From VBKO01 sp036393835 (GTDB taxonomy: Bacteria > Myxococcota > Myxococcia > Myxococcales > 40CM-4-68-19), in NCBI GenBank assembly GCA_036393835.1, contig DASWGI010000394.1:1-9358 (forward strand): a stretch of DNA of 9,358 nucleotides, given 5' to 3'. The position numbers and the translations under genes were made by a program. This document shows positions 1 through 5,753 of this stretch, piece after piece. The notes under the pieces are model-generated. The model made no database searches. It was not told the origin of the DNA and was given only the letters and a program-made list of their open reading frames with translations. Within the stretch, counting starts at the first letter, position 1, and each line of letters opens with the position of its first letter.

Positions 1-533
1 AGCCTTGCCGACCGGCACGTGCACGATGCCCGCCTTCTCCACGCGGAACTCGACCTTGCCGGCCTTGGCCTCGCGCACCGCGCGGGCCACATCCGCCGTC
101 ACCGTGCCCACCTTGGGGTTCGGCATCAGGCCGCGCGGGCCGAGCACCTTTCCCAGGCGGCCCACCACGCCCATCATGTCCGGGGTGGCGATGGCGACGT
201 CGAACTCCAGCCAGCCCTCCTGCACCTTGGCGGCCAGGTCCGCTTCGCCGACCGTGTCCGCGCCGGCCTCCTGCGCCTCGCGCGCCTTGTCGCCCTTGGC
301 GAACACCGCCACCCGCACCGTCTTCCGATGCCGTGGGGCAAGACCACCGCGCCGCGCACCATCTGGTCGGCGTGCTTGGGGTCCACGCCCAGCCGGATGG
401 AGACGTCCACCGTCTCGTCGAACTTCTTCTTGGCCGTCTTGCCCACCAACGCGCACGCCTCGTCGACGCTGTAGCGTTTGTTGCGGTCGACCAGCTTCGC
501 CGCTTCCTCGTACTTCTTCCCGTGCCTGGCCAT
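1..533 (-). CDS. rplA: 50S ribosomal protein L1, 3'-partial, with a one-base frameshift
   Basis: L1 binds 23S rRNA at the L1 stalk, helps release E-site tRNA, and in many bacteria represses its own L11-L1 operon. The N-terminal part reads MARHGKKYEEAAKLVD and runs through VDVSIRLGVDPKHADQMVRG to AVVLPHGIG, typical L1. After position 327 this frame turns to nonsense, but the next frame continues with KTVRVAVFA and later LGPRGLMPNPKVGTVTADV, then VEKAGIVHVPVGKA at the window edge. One base is missing near 325-326, where the reverse strand should read GGC ATC GGN AAG ACG. About 178 of roughly 230-235 residues are visible; the C-terminus lies outside. The ATG at 533 is chosen because GAGG lies 7 nt upstream and the known N-terminus starts there; a GTG at 548 is less likely. 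It begins 11 nt after the rplK stop. The identity is sure; whether the frameshift is real is not. Confidence 0.93.
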
Positions 534-544
534 GTGCGCGTTCC

Positions 545-988
545 TCACTCGACCTCGACGCCCATCGAGCGCGCCGTGCCCGCGATGCTGTTCATCGCCG
601 CTTCCAGGGAGCCCGCCGTCATGTCGGGCATCTTGGTCTTGGCGATCTGCTCCAGCTGCCTGCGCGTCAGCTTCCCCACCTTCTCCTTGCCGGGGTTGTG
701 CGCGCCGGAGCCCTTCTTCTTCTCGGTGTGCAGCCCGAGCGCCTTCTTGATGAGGATGGCGGCCGGCGGCGTCTTCACGATGAAGGTGAAGCTGCGGTCC
801 GAATAGATGGTGATGAGCACGGGAACGATCAGGCCTTCCTTGGCCTGCGCCTGGGTGGCGGCGTTGAACTCCTTGCAGAAGCCCATGATGTTCACGCCGT
901 GCTGGCCGAGCGCGGGCCCCACCGGCGGCGAAGGGTTCGCCTTCCCCGCGGGGAGCTGCAGCTTGACCATTCCGGTGACCTTCTTCAT
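545..988 (-). CDS. rplK: 50S ribosomal protein L11
   Basis: L11 forms the GTPase-associated centre with 23S rRNA and is needed for RelA-dependent stringent signalling and for factor binding. The 147 residues match the usual family length. The N-terminal domain has the proline-rich PPVGPALGQHGVNIM segment (about residues 21-35) and the CKEFNAAT helix. The C-terminal rRNA-binding domain has KKGSGAHNPGKEKVGKLTR and ends with GTARSMGVEVE. The ATG at 988 has a strong GGAGGAG Shine-Dalgarno about 7 nt upstream. It follows nusG after a 103-nt gap that holds a stable hairpin, and precedes rplA by 11 nt. In E. coli, L1 represses translation of this pair from the rplK leader; I could not identify that binding site here. 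Confidence 0.98.
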   Translation of the reverse strand: MKKVTGMVKLQLPAGKANPSPPVGPALGQHGVNIMGFCKEFNAATQAQAKEGLIVPVLITIYSDRSFTFIVKTPPAAILIKKALGLHTEKKKGSGAHNPGKEKVGKLTRRQLEQIAKTKMPDMTAGSLEAAMNSIAGTARSMGVEVE

Positions 989-1009
989 CTAGCTCTCCTC
1001 CAATGCTAC

Positions 1010-1050
1010 GCCCTTCGGGCTCCGCCCGGCCGGCGGGGGACCCGCCGGCC
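1010..1050. other. Hairpin-rich nusG-rplK intergenic leader
   Basis: The 103-nt gap between nusG and rplK holds a perfect 10-bp stem: GGCCGGCGGG (1028-1037), loop GGA, CCCGCCGGCC (1041-1050). A second small hairpin GCCC-TTC-GGGC lies at 1010-1020, on the rplK side. On the transcribed strand no U-run follows, so an intrinsic terminator is unlikely. An RNA processing site, attenuator or ribosomal-protein binding leader are possible; none is shown by sequence alone. Confidence 0.55.
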
Positions 1051-1091
1051 TCCGTGGTGGTGCGAACGGCCTGCGCGGCCTCCCACCTGAA

Positions 1092-1646
1092 TCACGTCTT
1101 CTCCACTTGCATGAAGTCCAGCTCGACGGGCGTGGCGCGGCCGAAGATCGAGACCAGCACCCGCACGCGGCCCTTGTCGGGGTTCACTTCCTCGACCGTG
1201 CCGTTGAAGTTCGAGAAGGGCCCGTCCACCACGCGCACGTTGTCGCCTTCCTCGAACTCCACCTTGGGCTTCGGCTTGAGCGCTCCCTCGGAGAGCTGGG
1301 TGGTGAGCCGCGCGATCTCGTGCTCGCTGACCGCGGGCGGCTTGGTGGCGTTGCCGACGAATCCGGTGATCTTCGGCGTGTTCTTCACCAGGTGCCAGGT
1401 GCGGTCGTTCAGCTCCATCTGCACCAGGATATAGCCCGGGAAGAACTTGCGCTTCGAGGCGCGCTTCTCCCCCTTCACCATCTCGACCACGTTCTCCATC
1501 GGGATGAGGATGTCCCCGAAGAACTCCTCGAGGGCGTTCTGCTTGATCTTCTCCTCGAGGCTCTTCTTGGCCTTGTTCTCGAAGCCCGAGTACGTGTGGA
1601 CCACGTACCATTTCTTGTCGATCTTGGTCCCAGCCATGGCGGTCAT
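1092..1646 (-). CDS. nusG: Transcription termination/antitermination factor NusG
   Basis: NusG binds RNA polymerase, raises processivity, and links it to Rho or to ribosomal protein S10. The 184 residues contain the NGN domain (about 12-100: KKWYVVHTYSGFENK, then KRKFFPGYILVQM and TPKITGFVG) and a C-terminal KOW domain (about 134-170: GDNVRVVDGPFSNFNGTVEE, ending VSIFGR). The ATG at 1646 lies 5 nt after the secE stop with a weak AGAG upstream. An ATG at 1637 would give 181 residues starting MAGTKID and cannot be ruled out. The gene sits in the standard secE-nusG-rplK-rplA order and is likely cotranscribed with secE. Confidence 0.97.
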   Translation of the reverse strand: MTAMAGTKIDKKWYVVHTYSGFENKAKKSLEEKIKQNALEEFFGDILIPMENVVEMVKGEKRASKRKFFPGYILVQMELNDRTWHLVKNTPKITGFVGNATKPPAVSEHEIARLTTQLSEGALKPKPKVEFEEGDNVRVVDGPFSNFNGTVEEVNPDKGRVRVLVSIFGRATPVELDFMQVEKT

Positions 1647-1651
1647 TTTCT

Positions 1652-2044
1652 CTACAGACTCGGGTTCTGGATCTTGTCGGTGAGGAACTGCCAGAGCACG
1701 TCGAACAGGCCCAGCAGCGCGGCGGCGATGATGCTCGCCACGATCACGGCCACGGTCGCTGCGCGAGTCTCGGGCAGGCTGGGCCAGCTCACCTTGCGCA
1801 GCTCGGCCACGATGTCGAGCGCGACGTCGCGGGTCTTCGGGGTCACCCACACGTAGATGGCGCCCGCGCCGGCGATGCCGAGCCCGATGAACGAGGACCA
1901 GGTCCAGTCGTTCCACAGCGGGCGCGTGAGCGGCTGCGTGACGCTCCAGGTGCCGAACCCTGCGAGCAGCACGTGCTCGAGGAACAGCCCCGTGAGGATG
2001 GCCAGCGCTACCAGTCCGATCTGCACGATCCGCGTGTTCGTCAT
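1652..2044 (-). CDS. secE: Preprotein translocase subunit SecE, three-helix form
   Basis: SecE clamps SecY in the SecYEG translocon of the inner membrane. The protein has 130 residues with three predicted membrane segments (about 6-28, 50-67 and 95-118). The conserved SecE signature VAELRKVSWPSLPETR (about 79-94) is the amphipathic helix before the last segment. Many bacteria have a short form of 60-70 residues with one helix; this longer architecture resembles the E. coli type. The ATG at 2044 is preceded by a weak AAGAG. The gene lies about 20 nt downstream of tRNA-Trp and 5 nt upstream of nusG, with no visible promoter of its own, so it probably depends on the upstream tRNA operon promoter. 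Confidence 0.96.
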   Translation of the reverse strand: MTNTRIVQIGLVALAILTGLFLEHVLLAGFGTWSVTQPLTRPLWNDWTWSSFIGLGIAGAGAIYVWVTPKTRDVALDIVAELRKVSWPSLPETRAATVAVIVASIIAAALLGLFDVLWQFLTDKIQNPSL

Positions 2045-2065
2045 CGTCTCTTTTCAAGAAGAAGT

Positions 2066-2141
2066 TGGCAGGCCAGGAGGGACTCGAACCCCCAACATGC
2101 GGTTTTGGAGACCGCCGCTCTACCATTGGAGCTACTGGCCT
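2066..2141 (-). tRNA. tRNA-Trp (anticodon CCA)
   Basis: The reverse strand folds as a 76-nt tRNA. The acceptor stem AGGCCAG pairs with CTGGCCT, followed by discriminator G and an encoded CCA. The anticodon loop contains CCA between complementary GCGGT and ACCGC arms, and the T loop reads GGTTCGAGTCC. It lies 14 nt after the rpmG stop and 21 nt before secE, its usual place in bacteria. Confidence 0.98.
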
Positions 2142-2155
2142 GGATCCCAGCCAGG

Positions 2156-2308
2156 CTACTTGGTCTCCTTGTGGTCGGTGTGCTTGCGGCACCGCGGACA
2201 GAACTTCGGCTTGACCAGCTTGTCGGTCATGGTCCGCTTGTTCTTGGTCGTGGTGTAGTTCCGCTCCTTGCACACGTTGCACTCGAGCGTGATGATCGTC
2301 CGGTTCAT
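2156..2308 (-). CDS. rpmG: 50S ribosomal protein L33, zinc-binding type
   Basis: L33 is a small protein near the E site of the large subunit. The 50-residue product starts MNRTIITLECNVCKERNY and ends with RKHTDHKETK. Two CxxC pairs (C10/C13 and C37/C40) form the zinc ribbon of the C+ form of L33, the form that does not need replacement under zinc sufficiency. Length is normal. The ATG at 2308 has AAGG just upstream. It is embedded between tRNA-Thr(GGU), 25 nt upstream, and tRNA-Trp, 14 nt downstream, so it must share their transcript and be released by tRNA processing. Confidence 0.97.
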   Translation of the reverse strand: MNRTIITLECNVCKERNYTTTKNKRTMTDKLVKPKFCPRCRKHTDHKETK

Positions 2309-2333
2309 CGCCTTGCCCTTCTGGAAACCAGGT

Positions 2334-2409
2334 TGGAGCCCACCACCAGGATTGAACTGGTGACCTCGTCCTTACCAAGGACGTGCTCTACCAACTGAGC
2401 TAGGTGGGC
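2334..2409 (-). tRNA. tRNA-Thr (anticodon GGU)
   Basis: A 76-nt cloverleaf on the reverse strand: acceptor GCCCACC with GGTGGGC, discriminator U, encoded CCA, D arm AGCTCAGTTGGTAGAGC, anticodon loop TTGGTAA between CGTCC and GGACG, and T loop GTTCAATCC. In many bacteria tuf follows this tRNA; here rpmG starts 25 nt later. Confidence 0.98.
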
Positions 2410-2433
2410 CCGCATTCTCCTGTACGTCCTTCG

Positions 2434-2509
2434 TGGAGCGGGAAACGGGATTCGAACCCGTGACATTCAGCTTGGAAGGCTGACGCTCTACCAGCTGAGC
2501 TATTCCCGC
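2434..2509 (-). tRNA. tRNA-Gly (anticodon UCC)
   Basis: A 76-nt cloverleaf on the reverse strand: acceptor GCGGGAA with TTCCCGC, discriminator U and encoded CCA. The anticodon loop CTTCCAA lies between CAGC and GCTG, and the T loop is GGTTCGAATCC. It is 24 nt upstream of tRNA-Thr(GGU) in the same transcript. Confidence 0.98.
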
Positions 2510-2526
2510 GGTGGAAAGTGGCGGAG

Positions 2527-2613
<87 letters not shown>

Positions 2614-2679
2614 GGTCTGTCAGCCCGTCCTCCGCATCCGTGTCGTGCGTCCTCCTCGTCGGGGCGGCGGCTCGGCCTC

Positions 2680-2755
2680 TGGAGCTGGCGGCGGGAGTCG
2701 AACCCGCGACCTTCTGCTTACAAGGCAGGTGCTCTGCCGGCTGAGCTACGCCAGC
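2680..2755 (-). tRNA. tRNA-Thr (anticodon UGU)
   Basis: A 76-nt cloverleaf on the reverse strand: acceptor GCTGGCG with CGCCAGC, discriminator U, encoded CCA, anticodon loop CTTGTAA between CCTGC and GCAGA, and T loop GGTTCGACTCC. It is the first gene of the tRNA operon. The 66 nt to tRNA-Tyr hold nothing I recognise. Confidence 0.98.
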
Positions 2756-2821
2756 CTCAAGTCCCCGGAATCATTCATGTTCACTGCGCGCGCGCCTTCC
2801 CCGGACCTGCGGGGACGAGGG

Positions 2822-2850
2822 GGTCTACAAGACCTTGCGCGCCTTGTCAA
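2822..2850 (-). promoter_or_regulatory. Sigma-70 type promoter of the tRNA/secE-nusG operon
   Basis: On the reverse strand a perfect -35 TTGACA (2850-2845) is followed by a 17-nt spacer and TAGACC (2827-2822, three of six matches to TATAAT). A start near 2815 would give a GC-rich discriminator (CCCTCG), the kind found at stringently controlled stable-RNA promoters. The first product would be tRNA-Thr(UGU), about 60 nt downstream. The -35 box contains the TGA stop codon of rlmB. Confidence 0.75.
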
Positions 2851-3608
2851 GGATCCGTCCGTCGCGCGCGCCGCTGCCGGGCGGCCTCGTACAAGGCGAT
2901 CGCCCCGGCCGCAGCGACGTTGAGCGAGCCGACCCGTCCGAGCATCGGGATCCGGGCCACGTGATCGCACGTCTTGCGCACCAGGGGGCGGACTCCCTTG
3001 CCCTCGCTCCCCAGGACCAGGGCGATGCCGGAGGTCAGGTCGACCTCCGGCAGGTCGCGGTCGGCGTCGGCGGCCAAGGCGACCGACCAGACCTGCGCGT
3101 CCTTCAGATCGTCGAGGGCGCGCGACAGGTTGGTGACCCGGGCCACCGGGCAATGCTCCAGCGCTCCGGCGGCGGCCTTGGAGACGGCGGGCGTGATGCC
3201 GGCTGCCCGGTCCTTGGGGAGCACCACCCCGTGCGCGCCCAGCGCGTGGGCGCTGCGCAACAGCGCGCCGAGGTTCTGCGGATCGGTCACGCCGTCCAGG
3301 AGCAGCAGGAGGGGAGGCTCGCCGCGGGCCCGGGCGGCGTCGAGCAGGTCGGGCAGCTCCGCGTAGCGGAACTCGGCCAGCTCCGCTCCCACGCCCTGGT
3401 GCACGCCGCCGCGGGACCTCCGCGCGAGCTCGCCGTGGGGGGCGTCCTCGATGCGGACCCCGGCAGCCTCAGCCGCCTCGGCGACCCGCTCGCCCCCGTG
3501 CGACCGGCGGCCGTCGCGGCCCCGCTCGAGCAGCACGCGGACCACGTCCTGCGGATGGGCCTTGAGCGCCTCGAGGACCGGGTTCAGCCCGTAGACGAAC
3601 CGGCTCAC
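2847..3608 (-). CDS. rlmB: 23S rRNA (guanosine-2'-O-)-methyltransferase RlmB, SpoU/TrmH family
   Basis: RlmB-type enzymes use S-adenosylmethionine to methylate a ribose 2'-OH in 23S rRNA (G2251 in E. coli). The 253 residues have an N-terminal substrate-binding domain (YGLNPVLEALKAHP at 6-19, VHQGV at 69-73). The knotted SPOUT domain has motif 1 DGVTDPQNLGALLRSA (105-120, with N112 and R118), motif 2 VLGSEGKGVRPLV (198-210, E202) and motif 3 IPMLGRVGSLNVAAAGAI (220-237, S228 and N230). All key residues are present. The GTG start at 3608 overlaps the upstream stop as GTGA, implying translational coupling. The C-terminal tail QRRARRTDP is basic. The exact target nucleotide is inferred; other TrmH-family specificities are possible. 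Confidence 0.93.
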   Translation of the reverse strand: MSRFVYGLNPVLEALKAHPQDVVRVLLERGRDGRRSHGGERVAEAAEAAGVRIEDAPHGELARRSRGGVHQGVGAELAEFRYAELPDLLDAARARGEPPLLLLLDGVTDPQNLGALLRSAHALGAHGVVLPKDRAAGITPAVSKAAAGALEHCPVARVTNLSRALDDLKDAQVWSVALAADADRDLPEVDLTSGIALVLGSEGKGVRPLVRKTCDHVARIPMLGRVGSLNVAAAGAIALYEAARQRRARRTDP

Positions 3609-4036
3609 TCCACCACGACGGCGAGCGCCACCTCGCGCTTCTGCCGCTCGCAGAGCTTCTCGGTGCAGATGAAGAAGGTGACCTGGGCCTTCAATTCGTC
3701 CTTGCCGGCCTGCTTGCCGACGAACGGGAGGTCGAACTCGACTCCCTTGGCTTTGGTCGCTTTCGCATCGGTTCGCCCGAGCTTCTGCTTGGGCAGCTCC
3801 AGCGCCGGCCCGGCGGAGATGGTGACCGACAGAGGGGCCTCCGGCGAGACGTGCGCGTCGCTGCGCGGCACCACCGTCACCTTGGCCTGGCCCTTCTCCC
3901 CCTTCTTCACCTTGAGGGGAGCCTGGCTCGTCTCGATCTTGTAGGCCTTCGCCGCATCGGCGTGCGCATCCGCCTCCGCGAACGCCGGCGCCACAACCAG
4001 GCAGCCCAAAGCCAAGCTCGTCATCCAGGTCCGCAT
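3605..4036 (-). CDS. Exported protein of DsbD-alpha-like type, function unknown
   Basis: The 143-residue product starts with a signal peptide (MRTWMTSLALGCLVVAPAFA, cleavage likely after A20) and a short charged linker. The rest looks like one beta-rich domain (about 35-143). HVSPEAPLSVTIS (62-74) and VTFFICTEKLCERQ (119-132), with C124 and C129, resemble the N-terminal domain of DsbD, which carries a cysteine pair near its end. The resemblance is by eye. A redox or thiol-sensing role in the periplasm is inference. The ATG at 4036 has AAGGAG only one base upstream, while an ATG at 4024 has it 13 nt away, so neither spacing is ideal and the start is uncertain. The stop overlaps the GTG of rlmB by 4 nt, so the two are cotranscribed. 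Confidence 0.75.
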   Translation of the reverse strand: MRTWMTSLALGCLVVAPAFAEADAHADAAKAYKIETSQAPLKVKKGEKGQAKVTVVPRSDAHVSPEAPLSVTISAGPALELPKQKLGRTDAKATKAKGVEFDLPFVGKQAGKDELKAQVTFFICTEKLCERQKREVALAVVVE

Positions 4037-4061
4037 GCTCCTTAGACGCCAGAAACCCCCG

Positions 4062-4090
4062 AATGTTGCAAGTCCAGGCTCCAGGATCAA
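4062..4090 (-). promoter_or_regulatory. Possible promoter of the exported protein-rlmB pair
   Basis: On the reverse strand TTGATC (4090-4085), a 17-nt spacer and AACATT (4067-4062) give a weak -35/-10 pair. A start near 4055 would leave a leader of about 20 nt containing AAGGAG. The -35 box touches the end of the inverted repeat at 4089. Evidence is pattern only. Confidence 0.3.
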
Positions 4091-4193
4091 CGCGGAGGCG
4101 CGGAGGCGCGGAGATTTCCAGGCTTCCGTACTCGGAGACGGTCGCCGCATCGTGAGAAGCAAACTGACCTCCGCGTCTCCGCGCCTCCGCGTT
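4089..4193. repeat. 105-bp element with 26-nt inverted arms made of 8-bp units
   Basis: The left arm (4089-4114) is built from GCGGAGGC, GCGGAGGC, GCGGAGA. The right arm (4168-4193) is built from CTCCGCGT, CTCCGCGC, CTCCGCGT. As reverse complements the arms match at 24 of 26 positions, around a 53-nt middle. It fills most of the 184-nt gap between the exported-protein gene and the RimK-like gene, both on the minus strand. From memory, similar AT-richer and GC-richer repeats of this pattern are scattered in intergenic DNA of many environmental bacteria. It could be a non-autonomous mobile element, a REP-like repeat or an RNA hairpin after the RimK-like gene. Confidence 0.8.
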
Positions 4194-4220
4194 CCGCTTT
4201 TCGCCCGCTCCGGCTACGAT

Positions 4221-5120
4221 TCAGGGGGCGTGTTTGCGGCGGGGTTGGGAGCGGGCCAGCTCCTCGGCGCGGCCGATGATGAGGAGGGCCAGGTCCTTGC
4301 CGGTGGCGCGCTCCAGGCCCTTGAGGCCGGGGCTGGAGTTCACGTCGAACACCATGGGGCCGGCGTGGGTCTCGATGAGGTCCACGGCGGCGACTTCCAA
4401 CCCGACGACGCGCGTCGCCTCGACTGCGATGCGGTCCAAAGCCGAGGGCACGCGCACCGCCTTGAGCTGGGCCCCGCGCGCCAGGGTGTGCAGCAGGCGC
4501 CCGGGGCGGGGGCGGCGCTCCACCCAGGCGACCGCCCGGCCTCCGACCACCAGGGCGCGCAGGTCGCGCTCGCGCTTGCGGCGGACGTACCGCTGCACGA
4601 GCAGGTTGTGGCCCATCGAGAGGACCGCCTCCATGGCGGCTTCCATGGACTGCAGGCTCTCGCAGACCATCACGCCCGGGCGCTCGGCCGGGGTGAGCAG
4701 CTTGATCAGCACGGGGACCCCGCCGACCAGCTCGACCATCGCGCGCAGGTCCGAGGCGGTGGCGGCCATGACCGTCGCCGGGACGGGCACGCCGCTGGCC
4801 GCGAGAAGCTGCAGGGAGCGCATCTTGTTGCGGCTGGAGGCGATGGCCGCCGCGTCGTTCAGCGTCGGCACGCCCATCATGCCGAAGTGGTTCACCACCG
4901 CGAGCCCGTACGCCTGGATCGAGGGCGCGATCCGCGGCACGACGACGTCGGTGGGCGGCAGCTTGCGCTGCCGGTAGAAGGCCGCGGGCCGGTCGTCGAG
5001 GTGCATCTCGACCCCGAGCGGATCGAGCACGCGCACGCGCGCCCCCCGCAGCCGCGCCGCCTGCGCGAGCCGCCGCGTGGTGTAGATGGACAGGCCCCGG
5101 CTGAGGACGGTGACGTGCAC
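4221..5120 (-). CDS. RimK-like ATP-grasp ligase
   Basis: RimK enzymes use ATP to add glutamates to a carboxyl terminus, in E. coli that of ribosomal protein S6. The 299 residues match E. coli RimK in length and layout. The N-terminal domain has VTVLSRGLSIYTTRRL (3-18), VLDPLGVEM (31-39) and RKLPPTDVVVPRI (52-64). The ATP-grasp part has SRNKMRSLQLLAASGVPVP (96-114), VLIKLL (137-142, K140), LLVQRYV (173-179) and LEVAAVDLIE (241-250). The metal-binding end is VFDVNSSPGLKGLE (257-270, with D259 and N261). The loop usually rich in glycine after the lysine reads TPAERPGV, and the usual NLHRGG segment reads HTLARGAQ, so substrate or nucleotide handling may differ. The GTG at 5120 is the only plausible start; no clear Shine-Dalgarno is seen. 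Divergent from the gene at 5199. Confidence 0.82.
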   Translation of the reverse strand: MHVTVLSRGLSIYTTRRLAQAARLRGARVRVLDPLGVEMHLDDRPAAFYRQRKLPPTDVVVPRIAPSIQAYGLAVVNHFGMMGVPTLNDAAAIASSRNKMRSLQLLAASGVPVPATVMAATASDLRAMVELVGGVPVLIKLLTPAERPGVMVCESLQSMEAAMEAVLSMGHNLLVQRYVRRKRERDLRALVVGGRAVAWVERRPRPGRLLHTLARGAQLKAVRVPSALDRIAVEATRVVGLEVAAVDLIETHAGPMVFDVNSSPGLKGLERATGKDLALLIIGRAEELARSQPRRKHAP

Positions 5121-5153
5121 GGAGGGGCGAAGGGTGGCCCGCCGACCCGGACG

Positions 5154-5192
5154 GGTCAAGCCAGCTGCCACGCGGCCGGACCGGGTTATGCT
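5154..5192. promoter_or_regulatory. Possible divergent promoter region
   Basis: The 78-nt gap between divergent genes holds TTGACC on the reverse strand (5159-5154), with only a poor -10 match 17 nt on. On the plus strand CTGCCA (5165-5170) is followed after 16 nt by TATGCT (5187-5192). TATGCT lies exactly 6 nt before the GTG at 5199, so the plus transcript may start at the start codon itself. Confidence 0.4.
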
Positions 5193-5198
5193 CCGGGC

Positions 5199-5753
5199 GT
5201 GCTGACCGTCGTGTCCTGGTTCGCCGCGCGCAAGTCGCGCAAACCCATCGTCCAGCTGGTCGCGGACAACCTGCGGCCGGAGCCGACGCTCCTCGCCTTC
5301 CTCGCGGATCGCTACACGAGCGAGTCCAGCCTGCGGCCATTCGCGCCGCTCGCGGAGAAGCTCGGAGACCGGATGCACGTGCTGGTGCTCGCGGAATGGC
5401 CGCAGCCGGACCGCGAGCGCGACGGGGAGGCCCTGCTGCGCTCCCTCGGCGTCTCGCGCGAGGCGTGGCCGATGCTGCTCCGCGACGAGGACGACGCGCG
5501 TTTCGCGGTCGTGCTGCACCGGGGCCGCCCGGTCGCGCTCATCAACCTGTTCATCCGTGAGCTGCCCCGCGGGTCGGGAGGCCCCGAGGACGAGCAGCTT
5601 CGCGCGTGGGAGGACGAGGCGCTGCGCAAGCTGGAAGCGTTGCTGTCCCGCCTCTCGCCCCTGCCGCCGGAGGCCGACCGCTCCCCCGCGCCACAGCGTC
5701 CACCGGATCCCGGGCCCAGCCGGGACCGCTTCGAGCTGATCGAGCTGGACTGA
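5199..5753 (+). CDS. Unrecognised protein, possible thioredoxin fold without cysteines
   Basis: I do not recognise the family. The 184-residue product begins VLTVVSWFAARKSRKP and has no cysteine. The middle reads PTLLAFLADRYTSESSLRPF (29-48), then LAEKLGDRMHVLVLAEWP (51-68). This resembles the strand-helix-strand of a TlpA thioredoxin, with YTSE where CxxC would be. GRPVALINLF (109-118) could be the cis-proline strand. The C-terminal tail is rich in proline (154-175). A non-catalytic thioredoxin-like partner of the next gene is an inference. The GTG at 5199 is chosen because TATGCT lies 6 nt upstream and no SD is visible; a GTG at 5208 is also possible. The stop overlaps the next ATG (TGATG), so the two genes are translationally coupled. 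Confidence 0.72.
   Translation: MLTVVSWFAARKSRKPIVQLVADNLRPEPTLLAFLADRYTSESSLRPFAPLAEKLGDRMHVLVLAEWPQPDRERDGEALLRSLGVSREAWPMLLRDEDDARFAVVLHRGRPVALINLFIRELPRGSGGPEDEQLRAWEDEALRKLEALLSRLSPLPPEADRSPAPQRPPDPGPSRDRFELIELD

Noticed and set aside
320..332. Programmed frameshift in rplA
   Set aside because: No slippery heptamer or downstream structure is evident, and L1 is not known to use recoding; a missing base is simpler.
1028..1050. Intrinsic terminator between nusG and rplK
   Set aside because: No U-run follows the stem on the transcribed strand, and rplK-rplA have no obvious separate promoter.
5..1090. Long plus-strand open frame of 361 codons opposite rplA and rplK
   Set aside because: It is the antisense of conserved ribosomal protein genes; its arginine/proline-rich product is typical of shadow frames in GC-rich DNA.
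1092..2378. Minus-strand open frame of 428 codons appearing as an N-terminally extended NusG
   Set aside because: The extension crosses tRNA-Trp, rpmG and secE in another frame. Only the last 184 residues match NusG.
4089..4193. CRISPR array
   Set aside because: The 8-bp units are tandem without spacers and the two arms are inverted, not direct repeats; no cas genes are present.
4035..5753. Plus-strand open frame of 572 codons
   Set aside because: The first part is antisense to the RimK-like gene and covers the repeat; only the part from GTG 5199 looks like a gene.
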